From positions 1 to 64,000 of the forward strand of contig JADLHG010000059.1 in the NCBI GenBank assembly GCA_020848905.1: a stretch of 64,000 bases of DNA. Direction: 5' to 3'. Positions 52,659 through 61,838 of this stretch are shown here, piece after piece. Numbering within the stretch: position 1 is the first letter of the stretch; each line of letters opens with the position of its first letter. Both the position numbers and the translations under genes were made by a program. The stretch is from Deltaproteobacteria bacterium. Its GTDB lineage: Bacteria > Myxococcota_A > Polyangia > GCA-2747355 > JADLHG01. The notes under the pieces were generated by a model. The model was not told the origin of the DNA and searched no databases. It saw only the letters and a program-made list of their open reading frames with translations.

Positions 52659-55061
52659 ATGACCCGCCGCTTCTCCCGACGAGACTTCCTGCGCGATGGC
52701 TCCTTGCTCGCCGCTGCCGTGAGCGGCGCGGTGCACTTCAATCCGCTCGACGCGCTGGCGGCCCCCTCGGACAAGGACCTGACCTGGGATCGCGCCCCCT
52801 GCCGCTTCTGCGGCACCGGCTGCTCGGTGCTCGTCGGCGTGCGCGACGGAAAGATCGCGGCCGTGCGCGGCGACCCGGACTCCTCGGTGAACCGGGGGGA
52901 TCTCTGCGCGAAGGGCTACGCCCTTCCCTTCGCGCGCGACGGGCGGGATCGGCTCACGCGCCCCCTCGTGCGTCTGCGCAACGGCAAGCCCGATCGAAGC
53001 GGCGTGCTGGTCCCCGTCACCTGGGAGGTGGCGATGGACCTCGTGGTGAGCCGGGCCAAGCGCGCGCTCGCGGAACATGGACCCTCCTCGGTAGCGCTCT
53101 TCGGTTCGGGGCAATGGACGGTCTGGGAGGGCTACGTGGCCTCCAAGCTCTGGAAGGCGGGCCTGCGCTCAAACTCGCTCGAGGTGAACGCGCGTCACTG
53201 CATGGCCAGCGCCGTGGCGGGGTTCATGACCACCTTCGGCATGGACGAGCCGGCCGGTTCCTACGATGATCTGGACCACGCGAACGTGTTCATCCTCTGG
53301 GGGGCGAACATGGCCGAGTGCCATCCGGTCCTCTACGGCCGGATGGCGAAGCGCCTCCGCGAGGACAAGAACGTGCGCCTCGTGAACCTCACCACCTATT
53401 CGAACCTCTCCTCGCGCCTGGCCGACAGAGAGATCGTCTTCAAGCCGCAATCGGACCTGGCCCTCGCGAACGGCATCGCGGCCCTGCTCCTCGCGAAGGG
53501 CAAGATCGACAAGGCCTTCATCAAGGACCATCTGGTCTTCAAGCGGGGCAAGGAGCAGATCGGCTACGGCCTGGCCGACAAGGCCGCCTTCGACGACCAG
53601 CCGACGCCGGCCACCTTCGACGAGTACCGGCAGTACGTGGCGCGCTACACGCCCGAGGAGGTGGAGCGCCTCTCGGGCGTCTCCCCGAAGGACCTGGCCT
53701 ACCTGGCGCAGCTCTACGGCGACCCGAAGACCAAGGTCATGTCCCTCTGGACCATGGGGATGAACCAGCACACGCGCGGGACGTGGATCAACAACCTCGT
53801 CTACAACCTGCACCTGCTGACCGGGAAGTACGCCCAGCTCGGCAACCAGGCCTTCTCGCTGACCGGCCAGCCGAGCGCGTGCGGAACCTGCCGCGAGGTG
53901 GGGACCTTCACGCACCGCCTTCCCGCCGACATGGTGGTGATGAACCCGGAGCACCGGGCGATGACCGAGAAGCTCTGGAAGGTGGCGCCGGGAACCATCC
54001 CGCCCAAGCCCTCGTTCCACGCGATCGAGATGATGCGCGCGCTCGACCGCGGCGAGGTGCGCTTCTTCTGGAGCAGCACCACCAATCCCTTCCAGACCTA
54101 CCCGAACCTCGGACGCTATCGCAAGGGCGCGGCGAAGGACGACCGCTTCATCGTGGTCTCGGATATCTACCCGACGCGCACTACGGAGCTCGCTGACGTG
54201 GTGCTCCCGAGCGCGATGTGGGTCGAAAAAGAAGGTGCGTTCGGAAACACGGAGCGACGGACGCAGCTCTGGCGGAGGATGCTCGACGCGCCGGGGGAGG
54301 CCAAGTCCGACCTCTGGCAGTTCCTGACCTTCGCCAAGAAGATGGGCCACGCGGGGCTCTTCAGCTACGGCGCGACGGACTACCCCCTGCCCACCGATCG
54401 CAAGGTCTCGGACGCGAGCCAGTTGATGGGGCTGCACATCGAGCGCGCGCTCTGGGAGGAGTACCGGCAATTCGGAGTCGGCCACGGGCACGACCTCGCC
54501 CCGTTCGAGGCCTACGGCAAGGTCCCGGGCCTGCGCTGGCCGGTGGTGAAGGGCAAGGAGACGCGGCTCCGCTATCGCGAGGGGCACGACCCCTACGTGA
54601 CCGCGGGCAAGGGGGTCGACTTCTACGGCAACAAGGCCACGAAGGGGCGCGCCGTGGTCTGGCTGCGGCCGTACGAGCCGCCCCCCGAGCTCCCCGACCA
54701 GAACTATCCCTTCTGGCTCTGCACCGGGCGGGTCCTCGAACACTGGCATTCGGGCACCATGACGCGGCGGGTGCGGAGCCTGCATCGGGCCGTGCCGCAC
54801 GCGACCGTAAGCCTGCACCCCGAGGACGCGAAGCGACTGGGGCTCAAGAACGGGGACCGCGTGCGCATCGCCTCCCGCAGAGGCGGCATCCTGGCCCACG
54901 TGGAGCTGCCGAGCCGGACCGCGCCCCCCAAGGGCATGCTCTTCGTCCCCTTCTTCGACGAGGACGTGATGATCAACCTCGTGACCCTGGACGCGCACTG
55001 CCCGATCTCGAAGCAAGCGGACTTCAAAAAATGTGCGGTGCGGATCGAGAAAGCAGTCTGA
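52659..55061 (+). CDS. napA: periplasmic nitrate reductase catalytic subunit
   Basis: 800 aa. Tat signal SRRDFLRDG at the start. [4Fe-4S] ligands C48, C51, C55 (CRFCGTGC) and C83 (DLCAKG). The molybdenum ligand cysteine is in [22 protein letters not shown], a NapA hallmark. Further NapA segments: [45 protein letters not shown] and the C-terminal [15 protein letters not shown]. It reduces nitrate to nitrite in the periplasm with bis-MGD cofactor. ATG at 52659 with GAGGAG. napB follows by overlapping bases, but no napC, napD or napGH is in the window. Confidence 0.95.
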   Translation: MTRRFSRRDFLRDGSLLAAAVSGAVHFNPLDALAAPSDKDLTWDRAPCRFCGTGCSVLVGVRDGKIAAVRGDPDSSVNRGDLCAKGYALPFARDGRDRLTRPLVRLRNGKPDRSGVLVPVTWEVAMDLVVSRAKRALAEHGPSSVALFGSGQWTVWEGYVASKLWKAGLRSNSLEVNARHCMASAVAGFMTTFGMDEPAGSYDDLDHANVFILWGANMAECHPVLYGRMAKRLREDKNVRLVNLTTYSNLSSRLADREIVFKPQSDLALANGIAALLLAKGKIDKAFIKDHLVFKRGKEQIGYGLADKAAFDDQPTPATFDEYRQYVARYTPEEVERLSGVSPKDLAYLAQLYGDPKTKVMSLWTMGMNQHTRGTWINNLVYNLHLLTGKYAQLGNQAFSLTGQPSACGTCREVGTFTHRLPADMVVMNPEHRAMTEKLWKVAPGTIPPKPSFHAIEMMRALDRGEVRFFWSSTTNPFQTYPNLGRYRKGAAKDDRFIVVSDIYPTRTTELADVVLPSAMWVEKEGAFGNTERRTQLWRRMLDAPGEAKSDLWQFLTFAKKMGHAGLFSYGATDYPLPTDRKVSDASQLMGLHIERALWEEYRQFGVGHGHDLAPFEAYGKVPGLRWPVVKGKETRLRYREGHDPYVTAGKGVDFYGNKATKGRAVVWLRPYEPPPELPDQNYPFWLCTGRVLEHWHSGTMTRRVRSLHRAVPHATVSLHPEDAKRLGLKNGDRVRIASRRGGILAHVELPSRTAPPKGMLFVPFFDEDVMINLVTLDAHCPISKQADFKKCAVRIEKAV

Positions 55062-55075
55062 TGGGAGGCATGGAC

Positions 55076-55555
55076 ATGCGACACGCGAAGCTGCTTCACG
55101 TCCTCTTCGTCGTGGGCCTGAGCGTGGCAATCGGCTGCGCCACGACCAACCCGACGAATCGCCCCGCGCCGACCCCCGCGACGCTCGCTGCAGCCGCAGC
55201 CGCTCCCGCCGCCGCTCCCGCCGTGAAGGAGGTCTCGGCGATCGGCCCCGGGCTCGTGACCGGCAAGCCGGGCATGAACCGCTACGTGACCGCCGAGCCG
55301 GGGGACAGCAAGCTCCTGCCGCGCGGCTTCCCGACGGCGCCGCCGCCCATCCCGCACGCCATCGATCTCACGGGGATCACGCGCCGCTCGAACGAGTGCG
55401 TGGACTGCCACGACGGCGGGGACGGGCCGAAGCTCTCGGCCTCGCACCTGTCGACCGGCAAGAAGAAGGCGCTCGCCGCCTCCCGCTACTACTGCCTGCA
55501 ATGCCACGTGCCGCAGACCACGGAGGAGCCCGCGGCGAGCTGGCCCGGGCGCTAG
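55076..55555 (+). CDS. napB: diheme NapB subunit, lipoprotein-like
   Basis: 159 aa from the ATG at 55076, which has GGGAGG at 6 nt. Two heme motifs CVDCH and CLQCH; the second lies in RYYCLQCHVPQTTEEP, the NapB C-terminal signature, and NECVDCHDGG with IPHAIDLTGITRRSNEC matches the first. NapB passes electrons to NapA. The signal ends AIGC, a plausible lipobox, followed by an Ala/Pro linker, so this NapB may be lipid-anchored, unlike the soluble form known in Escherichia coli. Confidence 0.9.
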   Translation: MRHAKLLHVLFVVGLSVAIGCATTNPTNRPAPTPATLAAAAAAPAAAPAVKEVSAIGPGLVTGKPGMNRYVTAEPGDSKLLPRGFPTAPPPIPHAIDLTGITRRSNECVDCHDGGDGPKLSASHLSTGKKKALAASRYYCLQCHVPQTTEEPAASWPGR

Positions 55556-55577
55556 CTTGCGCCGATAGCCCGTTCGT

Positions 55578-56672
55578 CTACCGGAAGAGCGCCTCGGGGC
55601 ACGCGGGGTCGAAGGGCTCGCCGGCGAGGAGCCGCTCGGCGAAGCGCAGCACGCGCTGGCGCGAGGCCGGGCTCACCTCCGGATACCAGAGGGGGCAGGC
55701 CAGCACGAGCGCGCGCCAGGCGAAGTAGGGGGCCACGACCGCGAGCACCTCGCGGTCCTGGGCCAGCTCGAGGTAGCTCGACCAGAAGAGGCGAAAGAGC
55801 TCCACGCCGGCCCCGCTCACCTCTCCCCGGGCGAGGAGCGCGAAGAACAGGTAGTTGATCGACAGGCAGGTCAGGTCGTCCGCCGGCTCGCCCGCCACGC
55901 CGCGGCTCGCATCCAGCACGGAGAAGTCCGTGCCCTCGCGAAAGAGAATGTTGAAGGGGTGAAAGTCCCCGTGCGTCCGGCGCGACGGACGGCGCAGACT
56001 CTTGAGCCTCCAGCGCCAGCGCACCGCCGCCTCTTCGAGCGCCTCGAGGCGGGCCGGCGTGGCCACGGGGTCCTCCGCGGCGTAGGCGTCGCAGAGCCCA
56101 AAGATCCCCTCGCCGCTCCCCACGAGGTCGCGGAGGGCTCGCCCGTAGGTGCCACGCGGGGCGTCTTGCGCGTGCAGGGAGGCGAGATAGCGGGCGAGGG
56201 CCACCGCTCGGTCCTTCTCGAGCGCGGAGGCCTCGCCCTGCTCCACTGCGGCCCGCAGCGTGCCGGCGTAGAGGCGCCCCGGCACGTACTCGGTGACCAG
56301 GTACGGCTCCCCCTCAGGGAAGGAGTGGAGGCGCCCGTCGCGATCAAAGAGCCCCACGTCCAGCGGCCGAATGTGCCCGGGCACGCCCCCGAAGCTGTCG
56401 AAGGCCAGCACGAGGGTGCCCACCCGGTCCGCGCGGCGGTCGTGGCCGAAGGGGTCGGCGGCCATGGTGCGCAGGACGAGCTGCCGCTCCTCGGTGCCGG
56501 CCCGGTAGCGCACGAGGAGGGGTCGGCCGTAGCCGTACTCCTTGAGGCCCGCGTCGCTCCCCTCCCCGAGCTCGCGCAGCTCGAGGAGCTCGACGGGCCC
56601 GAAGCGGGCCTGCAGGTACTCGAGGAGGCGCTGGCGGGAAATCGTGACCGCGGTGCTGGCCTCGCGACCCAT
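55578..56672 (-). CDS. APH-family phosphotransferase-like kinase
   Basis: 364 aa. The kinase-like fold of the aminoglycoside phosphotransferase family: LVLRTMAAD (candidate ATP-Lys region replaced by Arg), YLVTEYVPG hinge and the Brenner motif RTHGDFHPFNILF (catalytic Asp and Asn) around 240. The metal Asp is in FSVLDASRG. The C-terminal helices (DDLTCLSINYLFFALL) are typical. Substrate unknown. Under its own sigma-54 promoter. Similar APH-like proteins belong to the mycobacterial dormancy regulon. Confidence 0.78.
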   Translation of the reverse strand: MGREASTAVTISRQRLLEYLQARFGPVELLELRELGEGSDAGLKEYGYGRPLLVRYRAGTEERQLVLRTMAADPFGHDRRADRVGTLVLAFDSFGGVPGHIRPLDVGLFDRDGRLHSFPEGEPYLVTEYVPGRLYAGTLRAAVEQGEASALEKDRAVALARYLASLHAQDAPRGTYGRALRDLVGSGEGIFGLCDAYAAEDPVATPARLEALEEAAVRWRWRLKSLRRPSRRTHGDFHPFNILFREGTDFSVLDASRGVAGEPADDLTCLSINYLFFALLARGEVSGAGVELFRLFWSSYLELAQDREVLAVVAPYFAWRALVLACPLWYPEVSPASRQRVLRFAERLLAGEPFDPACPEALFR

Positions 56673-56713
56673 ATGCGCCTCGCGCTCGACGAGATCGTCT
56701 GAAGCAAGGCTGA

Positions 56714-56729
56714 AGCAACGCCCGTGCCA
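56714..56729 (-). promoter_or_regulatory. sigma-54 promoter of the APH-like kinase gene
   Basis: Minus-strand TGGCACGGGCGTTGCT is a full consensus match (TGGCACG-N4-TTGC). It ends 41 nt before the ATG at 56672. Confidence 0.82.
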
Positions 56730-56803
56730 CCCGCCGCCTCAGGAGGTTGGCGCAGCCTCGCGGTCAAGGTGGCCCGGCGCTCCGGCAGAGTGGCCAAGTC
56801 GAA

Positions 56804-56818
56804 GGGTCGTCCTGACAC
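56804..56818. promoter_or_regulatory. shared activator site GGGTCG-TCC-TGACAC
   Basis: Ten of twelve arm positions match the palindrome at 3131. It lies 74 bp from the minus promoter and 75 bp from the plus promoter, exactly midway between two divergent sigma-54 promoters. Confidence 0.58.
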
Positions 56819-56893
56819 GCCGCGACCGGGGCCCTCGGACGAGCGACGCGGGTTCTCCGACGGAACCTCCGTCGTTGCGCGACCACGACCGCC

Positions 56894-56909
56894 TGGTATG
56901 GCCTTCGCA
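56894..56909 (+). promoter_or_regulatory. sigma-54-like promoter of the CBS gene
   Basis: TGGTATGGCCTTCGCA keeps TGG and GC at N10 spacing; the -12 element is TCGC instead of TTGC. It ends 59 nt before the ATG at 56969. Confidence 0.5.
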
Positions 56910-56968
56910 ATAGCCCTGTAAGCGAGAGTCTGTCCAGCGACGGCCCGGTGGGCCCATCGGAGGTCGCC

Positions 56969-57427
56969 ATGAAGGTACGCGACGTGATGACCGTGAAGGT
57001 CCAGACCTGCGGCGCGGACGCCACGCTCCAGACCGCCGCGCGCATCATGTGGTCGCACGACTGCGGAGCCGTTCCGGTCGTGGACGAGGAGAATCGGGTG
57101 GTGGGCATGCTCACCGACCGGGACGTGGCCATGACCGCCTGCGTGCAGGGACACGCCCTCTCGGAGCTGCACGTCCGGGCGGCCATGTCGCGGCAGATCT
57201 TCACCTGCGGCCCCGACGCCTCGCTGGAGGAGGCCGAGCGGACGATGCGCGAGCACGGGGTCCGCCGGCTGGCCGTGGTGGGCGAGGACTACCGCCTGGT
57301 GGGGATCCTCTCGCTCGACGACATCGCGCGCGAAGCGGTCGAGGAGGAGAACCTCAAGTTCCCCGCCGTGGGCTTCCGGGACGTGGGGCGGACGCTGGCG
57401 GCCACGGTGCGCGCGAGACCGTCGTAG
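56969..57427 (+). CDS. CBS-domain-pair protein
   Basis: 152 aa, two CBS domains. The first begins VRDVMTVKVQTCGADATLQ and ends GAVPVVDEENRVVGMLTDRDVAM; the second begins MSRQIFTCGPDASLEEAERTM and ends RLAVVGEDYRLVGILSLDDIA. ATG at 56969 with GGAGG. Its 3' end overlaps the convergent P-type ATPase gene by 74 bp. Likely an adenosine-nucleotide sensor like the other two CBS proteins here. Confidence 0.88.
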   Translation: MKVRDVMTVKVQTCGADATLQTAARIMWSHDCGAVPVVDEENRVVGMLTDRDVAMTACVQGHALSELHVRAAMSRQIFTCGPDASLEEAERTMREHGVRRLAVVGEDYRLVGILSLDDIAREAVEEENLKFPAVGFRDVGRTLAATVRARPS

Positions 57428-60125
57428 CCGCTGCACCGCGCCCGCGACGTCGAGCCCAGGCGCGCGCGATGCTCTTGCGCAGCTCCTCGAGGAGCAGCAT
57501 GGCCACCACGAAGGGGACCATGCGTAGCCAGGCAGCGAGCGGCAGCGGCGCGGTGCCGAAGACGCGCTGGCCGGGGCCCGTGTAGACGATGAGCAGGATG
57601 AGCGCGAGCTCGCTCGCCACCCCCCAGAGGATGAGGCGGTTCCCCTTCAGTCCGTAGCTGAAGAGCGAGGCGTGGTCGCCGCGACAGAGGTACACGTTCA
57701 CCACCTGCGAGAGGACGATCGCCGCCAGGCACGCCGTCGTGGCGCGCAGGTAGAGCGGGTCCTGCGCGGTCAGGGTCTGCCCGTAGACCCAGCCGCCCCC
57801 CCAGAGCACCAGCGCGTAGGCCCCCATGGCAGTGGCGGCCTCCAGCAGCCCGAGGAAGCCGTACGCGCGAAGAAGGAGCCCGGGCGAGAGCAGCCGCTCG
57901 CCGCGCCGACGTGGCGGCACCTGCATCACCGTCGGATGGGGCTTCTCCGCCCCGAGGGCGAGCGCCGGCAGCATGTCGGTGCCGAGGTCCACGGCCAGGA
58001 TCTGGATGATCGTGAGCGGCAGCGGGATACGCAGCAGCACGAAGCAGAGGTAGTGCACGATCTCGGGCACGTTGGAGGTCAGGATGTAGGTCAGAAAGCG
58101 GCGGATGTTGGCGTAGACGGCCCGCCCCTCCTCGACGGCGTTCACGATCGTGGCGAAGTTGTCGTCGGTGAGCACCATGTCGGCGGCCTCGCGGGCCACG
58201 TCGGTGCCGCCGCGCCCCATGGCCACGCCGATGTGCGCGCTCTTCAGCGCCGGCGCGTCGTTCACGCCGTCTCCCGTCACGGCCACGATCTCGCCCTTGC
58301 GCTTGAGGACGTTGACCACGCGCGTCTTCTGGTCGGCGTCCACCCGGGCGAAGATGAGCTCCGGCGTGTCGAGGGCGAGCTGGAGCTGCGAGTCCGAAAG
58401 GCGGCGGAGCGCGTCGCCGGTGATCACGTGCGCCTCGTCCGAGGTCGCGAGCCCGATCTGGCGCGCGATGGCCTGCGCGGTCAGCGGATGGTCGCCCGTG
58501 ACCATGAAGATGCGGATCCCGGCGGAGCGGCAGCGAGCGATCGCGTCGGGGACCTCGGGGCGCGGCGGGTCCTCGAGGCCCACGAGGCCGAGCAGGGTGA
58601 GCTCCCTCTCGAGCGCCTCGTGCGGGGTGCCGGGCTGAACCTGGCGACAGGCGAGGGCCAGCACGCGGAGCCCCTGGCGCGCGAGCGCGTCCTGCGCCTC
58701 GAGGAGTCGCGTGCGGTGCGCCTCCGAGAGCGGCTCGACCGCCTCGCCGAGCTGCGCGTGGGTGGCCAGCGCGAGGAGCGGCTCGAGGGCGCCCTTGGTG
58801 TAGAGCAGCACGCCCTCCTCGGTCTCGTGGAGCGTGGAGAGGCGGCGGCGATCCGAATCGAAGGGGATCTCGTCCACGCGCGCGCCGTGGGCGAGCGTGC
58901 CGTCCACGCGCTGCGCCAGCTCGACCAGCGCGACCTCCATCGGGTCGCCACCGACGGCGGGCCGCTCGGGAGAGGGGAGCTCCTTCAGGTTGTGGCAGCG
59001 CGCGGCGGCCTCGAAGAAACGCCGATGCGAGCGCGCCAGCGGAAGCCAGCTCGCGGCGTCCGCCACGTCGAAGGTCCGCTCGCCCAGAAAGAGGCGCACG
59101 ACGGTCATCTTGTTCTGGGTGAGCGTGCCGGTCTTGTCGGTGCAGATCACCGTGGCTGCGCCGAGGGCCTCGACGGCGGGGAGGTGCCGGATGAGCGCCC
59201 CGCGCCGGGCCATGCGCTGCGAGGCCATGGCGAGGGCCAGCGTCACCGTCGGCAGGAGCCCCTCGGGGACGTTGGCCACGATGATGCCGATGCCGAAGAG
59301 CAGGCTCTGCCAGAACGAGAGGCCGAGGCTCTGACCGATGAAGTAGAAGAGCACGCCGAGCGAGGCCGCGAGGAGCGCCACGATGCGGCTCACGCGCCGG
59401 ATCTCGCGCTGGAGGGGCGAGAACCCCGGGTCGGCAGTCTGCGTCAGGTGCGCGATCTTGCCGAGCTCGGTGTGCGCCCCGGTGGTGAAGACCAGCGCCT
59501 GGGCTTGCCCCGCGACGACCGCGGTTCCCGCCAGGAGCACGTTGACGGCGGCCGTGAGCTCGGCGCGATCGTCGGGACGCGCCTCGCGGCTGAGCGGCAC
59601 GGACTCGCCCGTGAGGGTGGCGTTGTTCACCCGCACCCCGAAGCCCTCGAGCAGCCGACAGTCGGCCGGCACGCTGTCCCCATCCTCGAGGAAGATCACG
59701 TCCCCGGGCACGAGCTCGGCAGCCGGGATGGACCAGACCCGGCCGTCGCGTCGCACGCTGACCTGATGTGGAAGCAGCTGCTCCAGGCTCGAAATGGCCC
59801 GCTCTGCCCGGTACTCCTGCCAGAAGGAGAAGGTGCCGTTGATGAGGATCACCGCCAGAATGGCCCACCCCAGGGTCCCCATCCCCTCCCCCGGCGCCTG
59901 GTAGTGCGCAAAGAAGGCCAGGGCCGCCGCGACCCACAGGATCAGCGCAAAGAAGTGCGTGAACTCCTTCAGCAGGCGCAGCGCGAGGTGCGGCCGGGCC
60001 AGCCGCTCCACTCGGTTGGGACCGAACTCGCGCAGGCGGCGCCGGGCCTCCTCGGCGGTGAGTCCTTTCGGCCCGCTGCGGAGGCTGGCCAGCGCCGCCT
60101 CGACGGAGAGCGCCTGGATGCGCAT
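57354..60125 (-). CDS. P-type cation ATPase of the Na,K-ATPase-like group
   Basis: 923 aa. Actuator TGES, phosphorylation site DKTGTLTQNKMTV, hinge MVTGDHPLTA and GDGVNDAPALK are all present. Membrane helix 4 reads VANVPEGLLPTVTLALAMA and helix 6 has VDLGTDMLPALALGAE, closer to Na,K-ATPase than to calcium pumps (which have VAAIPEGLP). About ten membrane helices. It pumps cations, probably Na+ or K+-type. The ATG at 60125 lies only 14 nt after the promoter -12 element and has no ribosome site, so the transcript is nearly leaderless. The C-terminal 35 residues are Arg/Ala/Pro-rich and overlap the CBS gene. Confidence 0.9.
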   Translation of the reverse strand: MRIQALSVEAALASLRSGPKGLTAEEARRRLREFGPNRVERLARPHLALRLLKEFTHFFALILWVAAALAFFAHYQAPGEGMGTLGWAILAVILINGTFSFWQEYRAERAISSLEQLLPHQVSVRRDGRVWSIPAAELVPGDVIFLEDGDSVPADCRLLEGFGVRVNNATLTGESVPLSREARPDDRAELTAAVNVLLAGTAVVAGQAQALVFTTGAHTELGKIAHLTQTADPGFSPLQREIRRVSRIVALLAASLGVLFYFIGQSLGLSFWQSLLFGIGIIVANVPEGLLPTVTLALAMASQRMARRGALIRHLPAVEALGAATVICTDKTGTLTQNKMTVVRLFLGERTFDVADAASWLPLARSHRRFFEAAARCHNLKELPSPERPAVGGDPMEVALVELAQRVDGTLAHGARVDEIPFDSDRRRLSTLHETEEGVLLYTKGALEPLLALATHAQLGEAVEPLSEAHRTRLLEAQDALARQGLRVLALACRQVQPGTPHEALERELTLLGLVGLEDPPRPEVPDAIARCRSAGIRIFMVTGDHPLTAQAIARQIGLATSDEAHVITGDALRRLSDSQLQLALDTPELIFARVDADQKTRVVNVLKRKGEIVAVTGDGVNDAPALKSAHIGVAMGRGGTDVAREAADMVLTDDNFATIVNAVEEGRAVYANIRRFLTYILTSNVPEIVHYLCFVLLRIPLPLTIIQILAVDLGTDMLPALALGAEKPHPTVMQVPPRRRGERLLSPGLLLRAYGFLGLLEAATAMGAYALVLWGGGWVYGQTLTAQDPLYLRATTACLAAIVLSQVVNVYLCRGDHASLFSYGLKGNRLILWGVASELALILLIVYTGPGQRVFGTAPLPLAAWLRMVPFVVAMLLLEELRKSIARAWARRRGRGAAATTVSRAPWPPASAPRPGSPRRGT

Positions 60126-60138
60126 ACCAGACGAACAA

Positions 60139-60154
60139 AGCAACGTCCGTGCCA
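60139..60154 (-). promoter_or_regulatory. sigma-54 promoter of the P-type ATPase gene
   Basis: Minus-strand TGGCACGGACGTTGCT, a full consensus match. The expected transcript start (about 60128) is within a few bases of the ATG at 60125. No clear GGGTCA site upstream, only a GGACCC half site near 60260. Confidence 0.8.
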
Positions 60155-60267
60155 CGCGCGAGGTCGCGCTCGGCCGGCCGCGCGCCGCCCATCGCGCGAG
60201 ATGGAACCCGAGGTGCGGTGAAGAAGCGTCTCCCAGCCACACGAGCCGCGAACGGGCGGACCCCCGC

Positions 60268-60296
60268 TTGCAGTTCAAGACGTCTTGAACTATCTT
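60268..60296 (+). promoter_or_regulatory. promoter with a 20-bp perfect palindrome as spacer
   Basis: TTGCAG (60268-60273), 17-bp spacer, TATCTT (60291-60296). The palindrome AGTTCAAGAC / GTCTTGAACT covers 60272-60291 and fills the spacer, an ideal repressor operator. The MarR/GbsR-type gene two genes on is the natural candidate. The transcript start would be near the ATG at 60303. Confidence 0.65.
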
Positions 60297-60302
60297 AACC
60301 TC

Positions 60303-61235
60303 ATGATCGAGTCCGTCGAGGCCCTGCTCGTGAAGGTCCTCTTCGACGTCGAGGCCCCGGTTTCCGCGATTGCCCTTGCGCCGGCCAAACGGGCTCGCGC
60401 GCGTCTTTGCCGCACCGTCGCGTCCGCGCTGGAACTCGATCCGGAGAGCGACAACGTCGTGCGGGCCGCGGTCTCCCTCGAGCTGATCCACCTGGCGAGC
60501 CTGCTGCACGACGACGTCATCGACGGGGCGAGGGTTCGCCGCGGCCAGGCCTCGGCCAACGCCTGCGTCGGCAACACGGCCGCGGTGCTCATCGGGGACG
60601 AGCTGCTCTGCCGCGCGCTCGCGCTGGTGGACCGCTCGCTTCTCCCGTCCATCGTCGACGCCATCCGCCGCATGACGCGCGGGGCGCTCGCAGAGGAGAA
60701 GGCCCGCGGCGACGTGGCCCTCGATCTGCCGAGGTGGCGACGTGTGGCCCAGGACAAGACCGGGGCACTGTTCTCTCTGGCTTGCGGCATCCCCGCGGCC
60801 CTCGCGCGCGCCCCCGCCGAGGTGGCGGCACGGCTCAGCCTCGCGGGCGAGCACCTCGGCATCGCGTTCCAGGCGCTCGACGACCTCGAGGATCTGCGAA
60901 GCGGACAGGATCTCGCGGACAAGACGCCGAACGCCGCGCTGGCGGCGGCGTTTTCGGCCACCTCGTCCCTACCGCCACGCGTGGCCGGGGCCTGGGCGCG
61001 CGCTCACCGCAACGACGCGGAGCTCGGGGACCTGGCGCGGGAGGCGTGTGCGGTGGGCGAGAGGGCGGTGCTGGGCCTGGTGCGCAACGAGCTGGCGCAG
61101 GCCCAGGAAGCCTTCGGCAGGTGGGTCGACGTGCAGGCGCTCGGTCGGGGCGTCGGCGTGCCCTGGCCTGCCGAGGGAGGTGGCGAGGCGACGCGAGTCG
61201 GCGGCACGCTCTCGGCGACGCAGGAGGGACCATGA
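60303..61235 (+). CDS. polyprenyl synthetase (isoprenoid diphosphate synthase)
   Basis: 310 aa. First Asp-rich motif LLHDDVIDGA (DDxxD) at about 75-82, second in QALDDLEDLRSGQDLADKTPN. These make C15-C50 prenyl chains from IPP, here most likely the quinone side chain, since a UbiA prenyltransferase gene follows. ATG at 60303 has no ribosome site and coincides with the predicted transcript start; an in-frame TTG at 60285 lies in the operator and is unlikely. The stop overlaps the regulator start (ATGA). The C-terminal 30 residues are low complexity. Confidence 0.85.
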   Translation: MIESVEALLVKVLFDVEAPVSAIALAPAKRARARLCRTVASALELDPESDNVVRAAVSLELIHLASLLHDDVIDGARVRRGQASANACVGNTAAVLIGDELLCRALALVDRSLLPSIVDAIRRMTRGALAEEKARGDVALDLPRWRRVAQDKTGALFSLACGIPAALARAPAEVAARLSLAGEHLGIAFQALDDLEDLRSGQDLADKTPNAALAAAFSATSSLPPRVAGAWARAHRNDAELGDLAREACAVGERAVLGLVRNELAQAQEAFGRWVDVQALGRGVGVPWPAEGGGEATRVGGTLSATQEGP

Positions 61236-61807
61236 AGTACGCGCGTGAACAGAGCGAGGCGGAACAGGAGGGCCCAGGCACGCTGGTCCCCTGGGAGGCC
61301 CTCGTCGTCGATGCGGTGGGTAACGTCATCGACTTCTGGAAGTTCAAGCGCAATCAGGGGCGCATCTGGGCGCTGCTCTACCTGCGGGGGCACACGATGA
61401 CGGCCGCGCAGATCCAGGCGGCGCTCGGCTTGTCAAAGGGGGCGGTCTCGATGCTCGTGCGCGAGCTGGAGCAACGAGGCGTCGTCTTGCGAGTCCGGTC
61501 TCCGCGCGAGGACGTCTGGCGCTATGCGGCCGAGACTGAGCTCATGAGAATGATCGGCCGCGTGGTCTCCGAACGCGAACGGGCGCTGGTTCAGAGCGTA
61601 CGGCGCGACCTGGAGCGCGCCGAGCGGCGAGCGAAGGAGGAGGCCGGCGTATCGCGCGACGTGCTCGATCGCCTGCGGCGCATGCGCATGCTCGCCGTCT
61701 TCATCGACAAGGCCCTCAAGGTCTTCGTCGACACGGCGCGCCTCGACGTGGTCCAGGTGCTCGACGTGCTGCGGGACCGAACCCGCCGCACCGGCGACGA
61801 CGATTGA
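61232..61807 (+). CDS. GbsR/MarR-type transcriptional regulator
   Basis: 191 aa. Winged helix at about 20-95: GRIWALLYLRGHTMTAAQIQAALGLSKGAVSMLVRELEQRGVVLRV, with the GbsR-type long helical C-terminus (about 100-180). ATG at 61232 with AGGAGG. Encoded between a prenyl synthase and a PAS-UbiA gene, so it is the likely reader of the palindrome at 60272-60291. Ligand unknown; a hydrophobic isoprenoid or quinone is plausible. Confidence 0.83.
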   Translation: MKYAREQSEAEQEGPGTLVPWEALVVDAVGNVIDFWKFKRNQGRIWALLYLRGHTMTAAQIQAALGLSKGAVSMLVRELEQRGVVLRVRSPREDVWRYAAETELMRMIGRVVSERERALVQSVRRDLERAERRAKEEAGVSRDVLDRLRRMRMLAVFIDKALKVFVDTARLDVVQVLDVLRDRTRRTGDDD

Positions 61808-61838
61808 GGCCAGCTCCCCAAAACGACCGAGGTGCATC

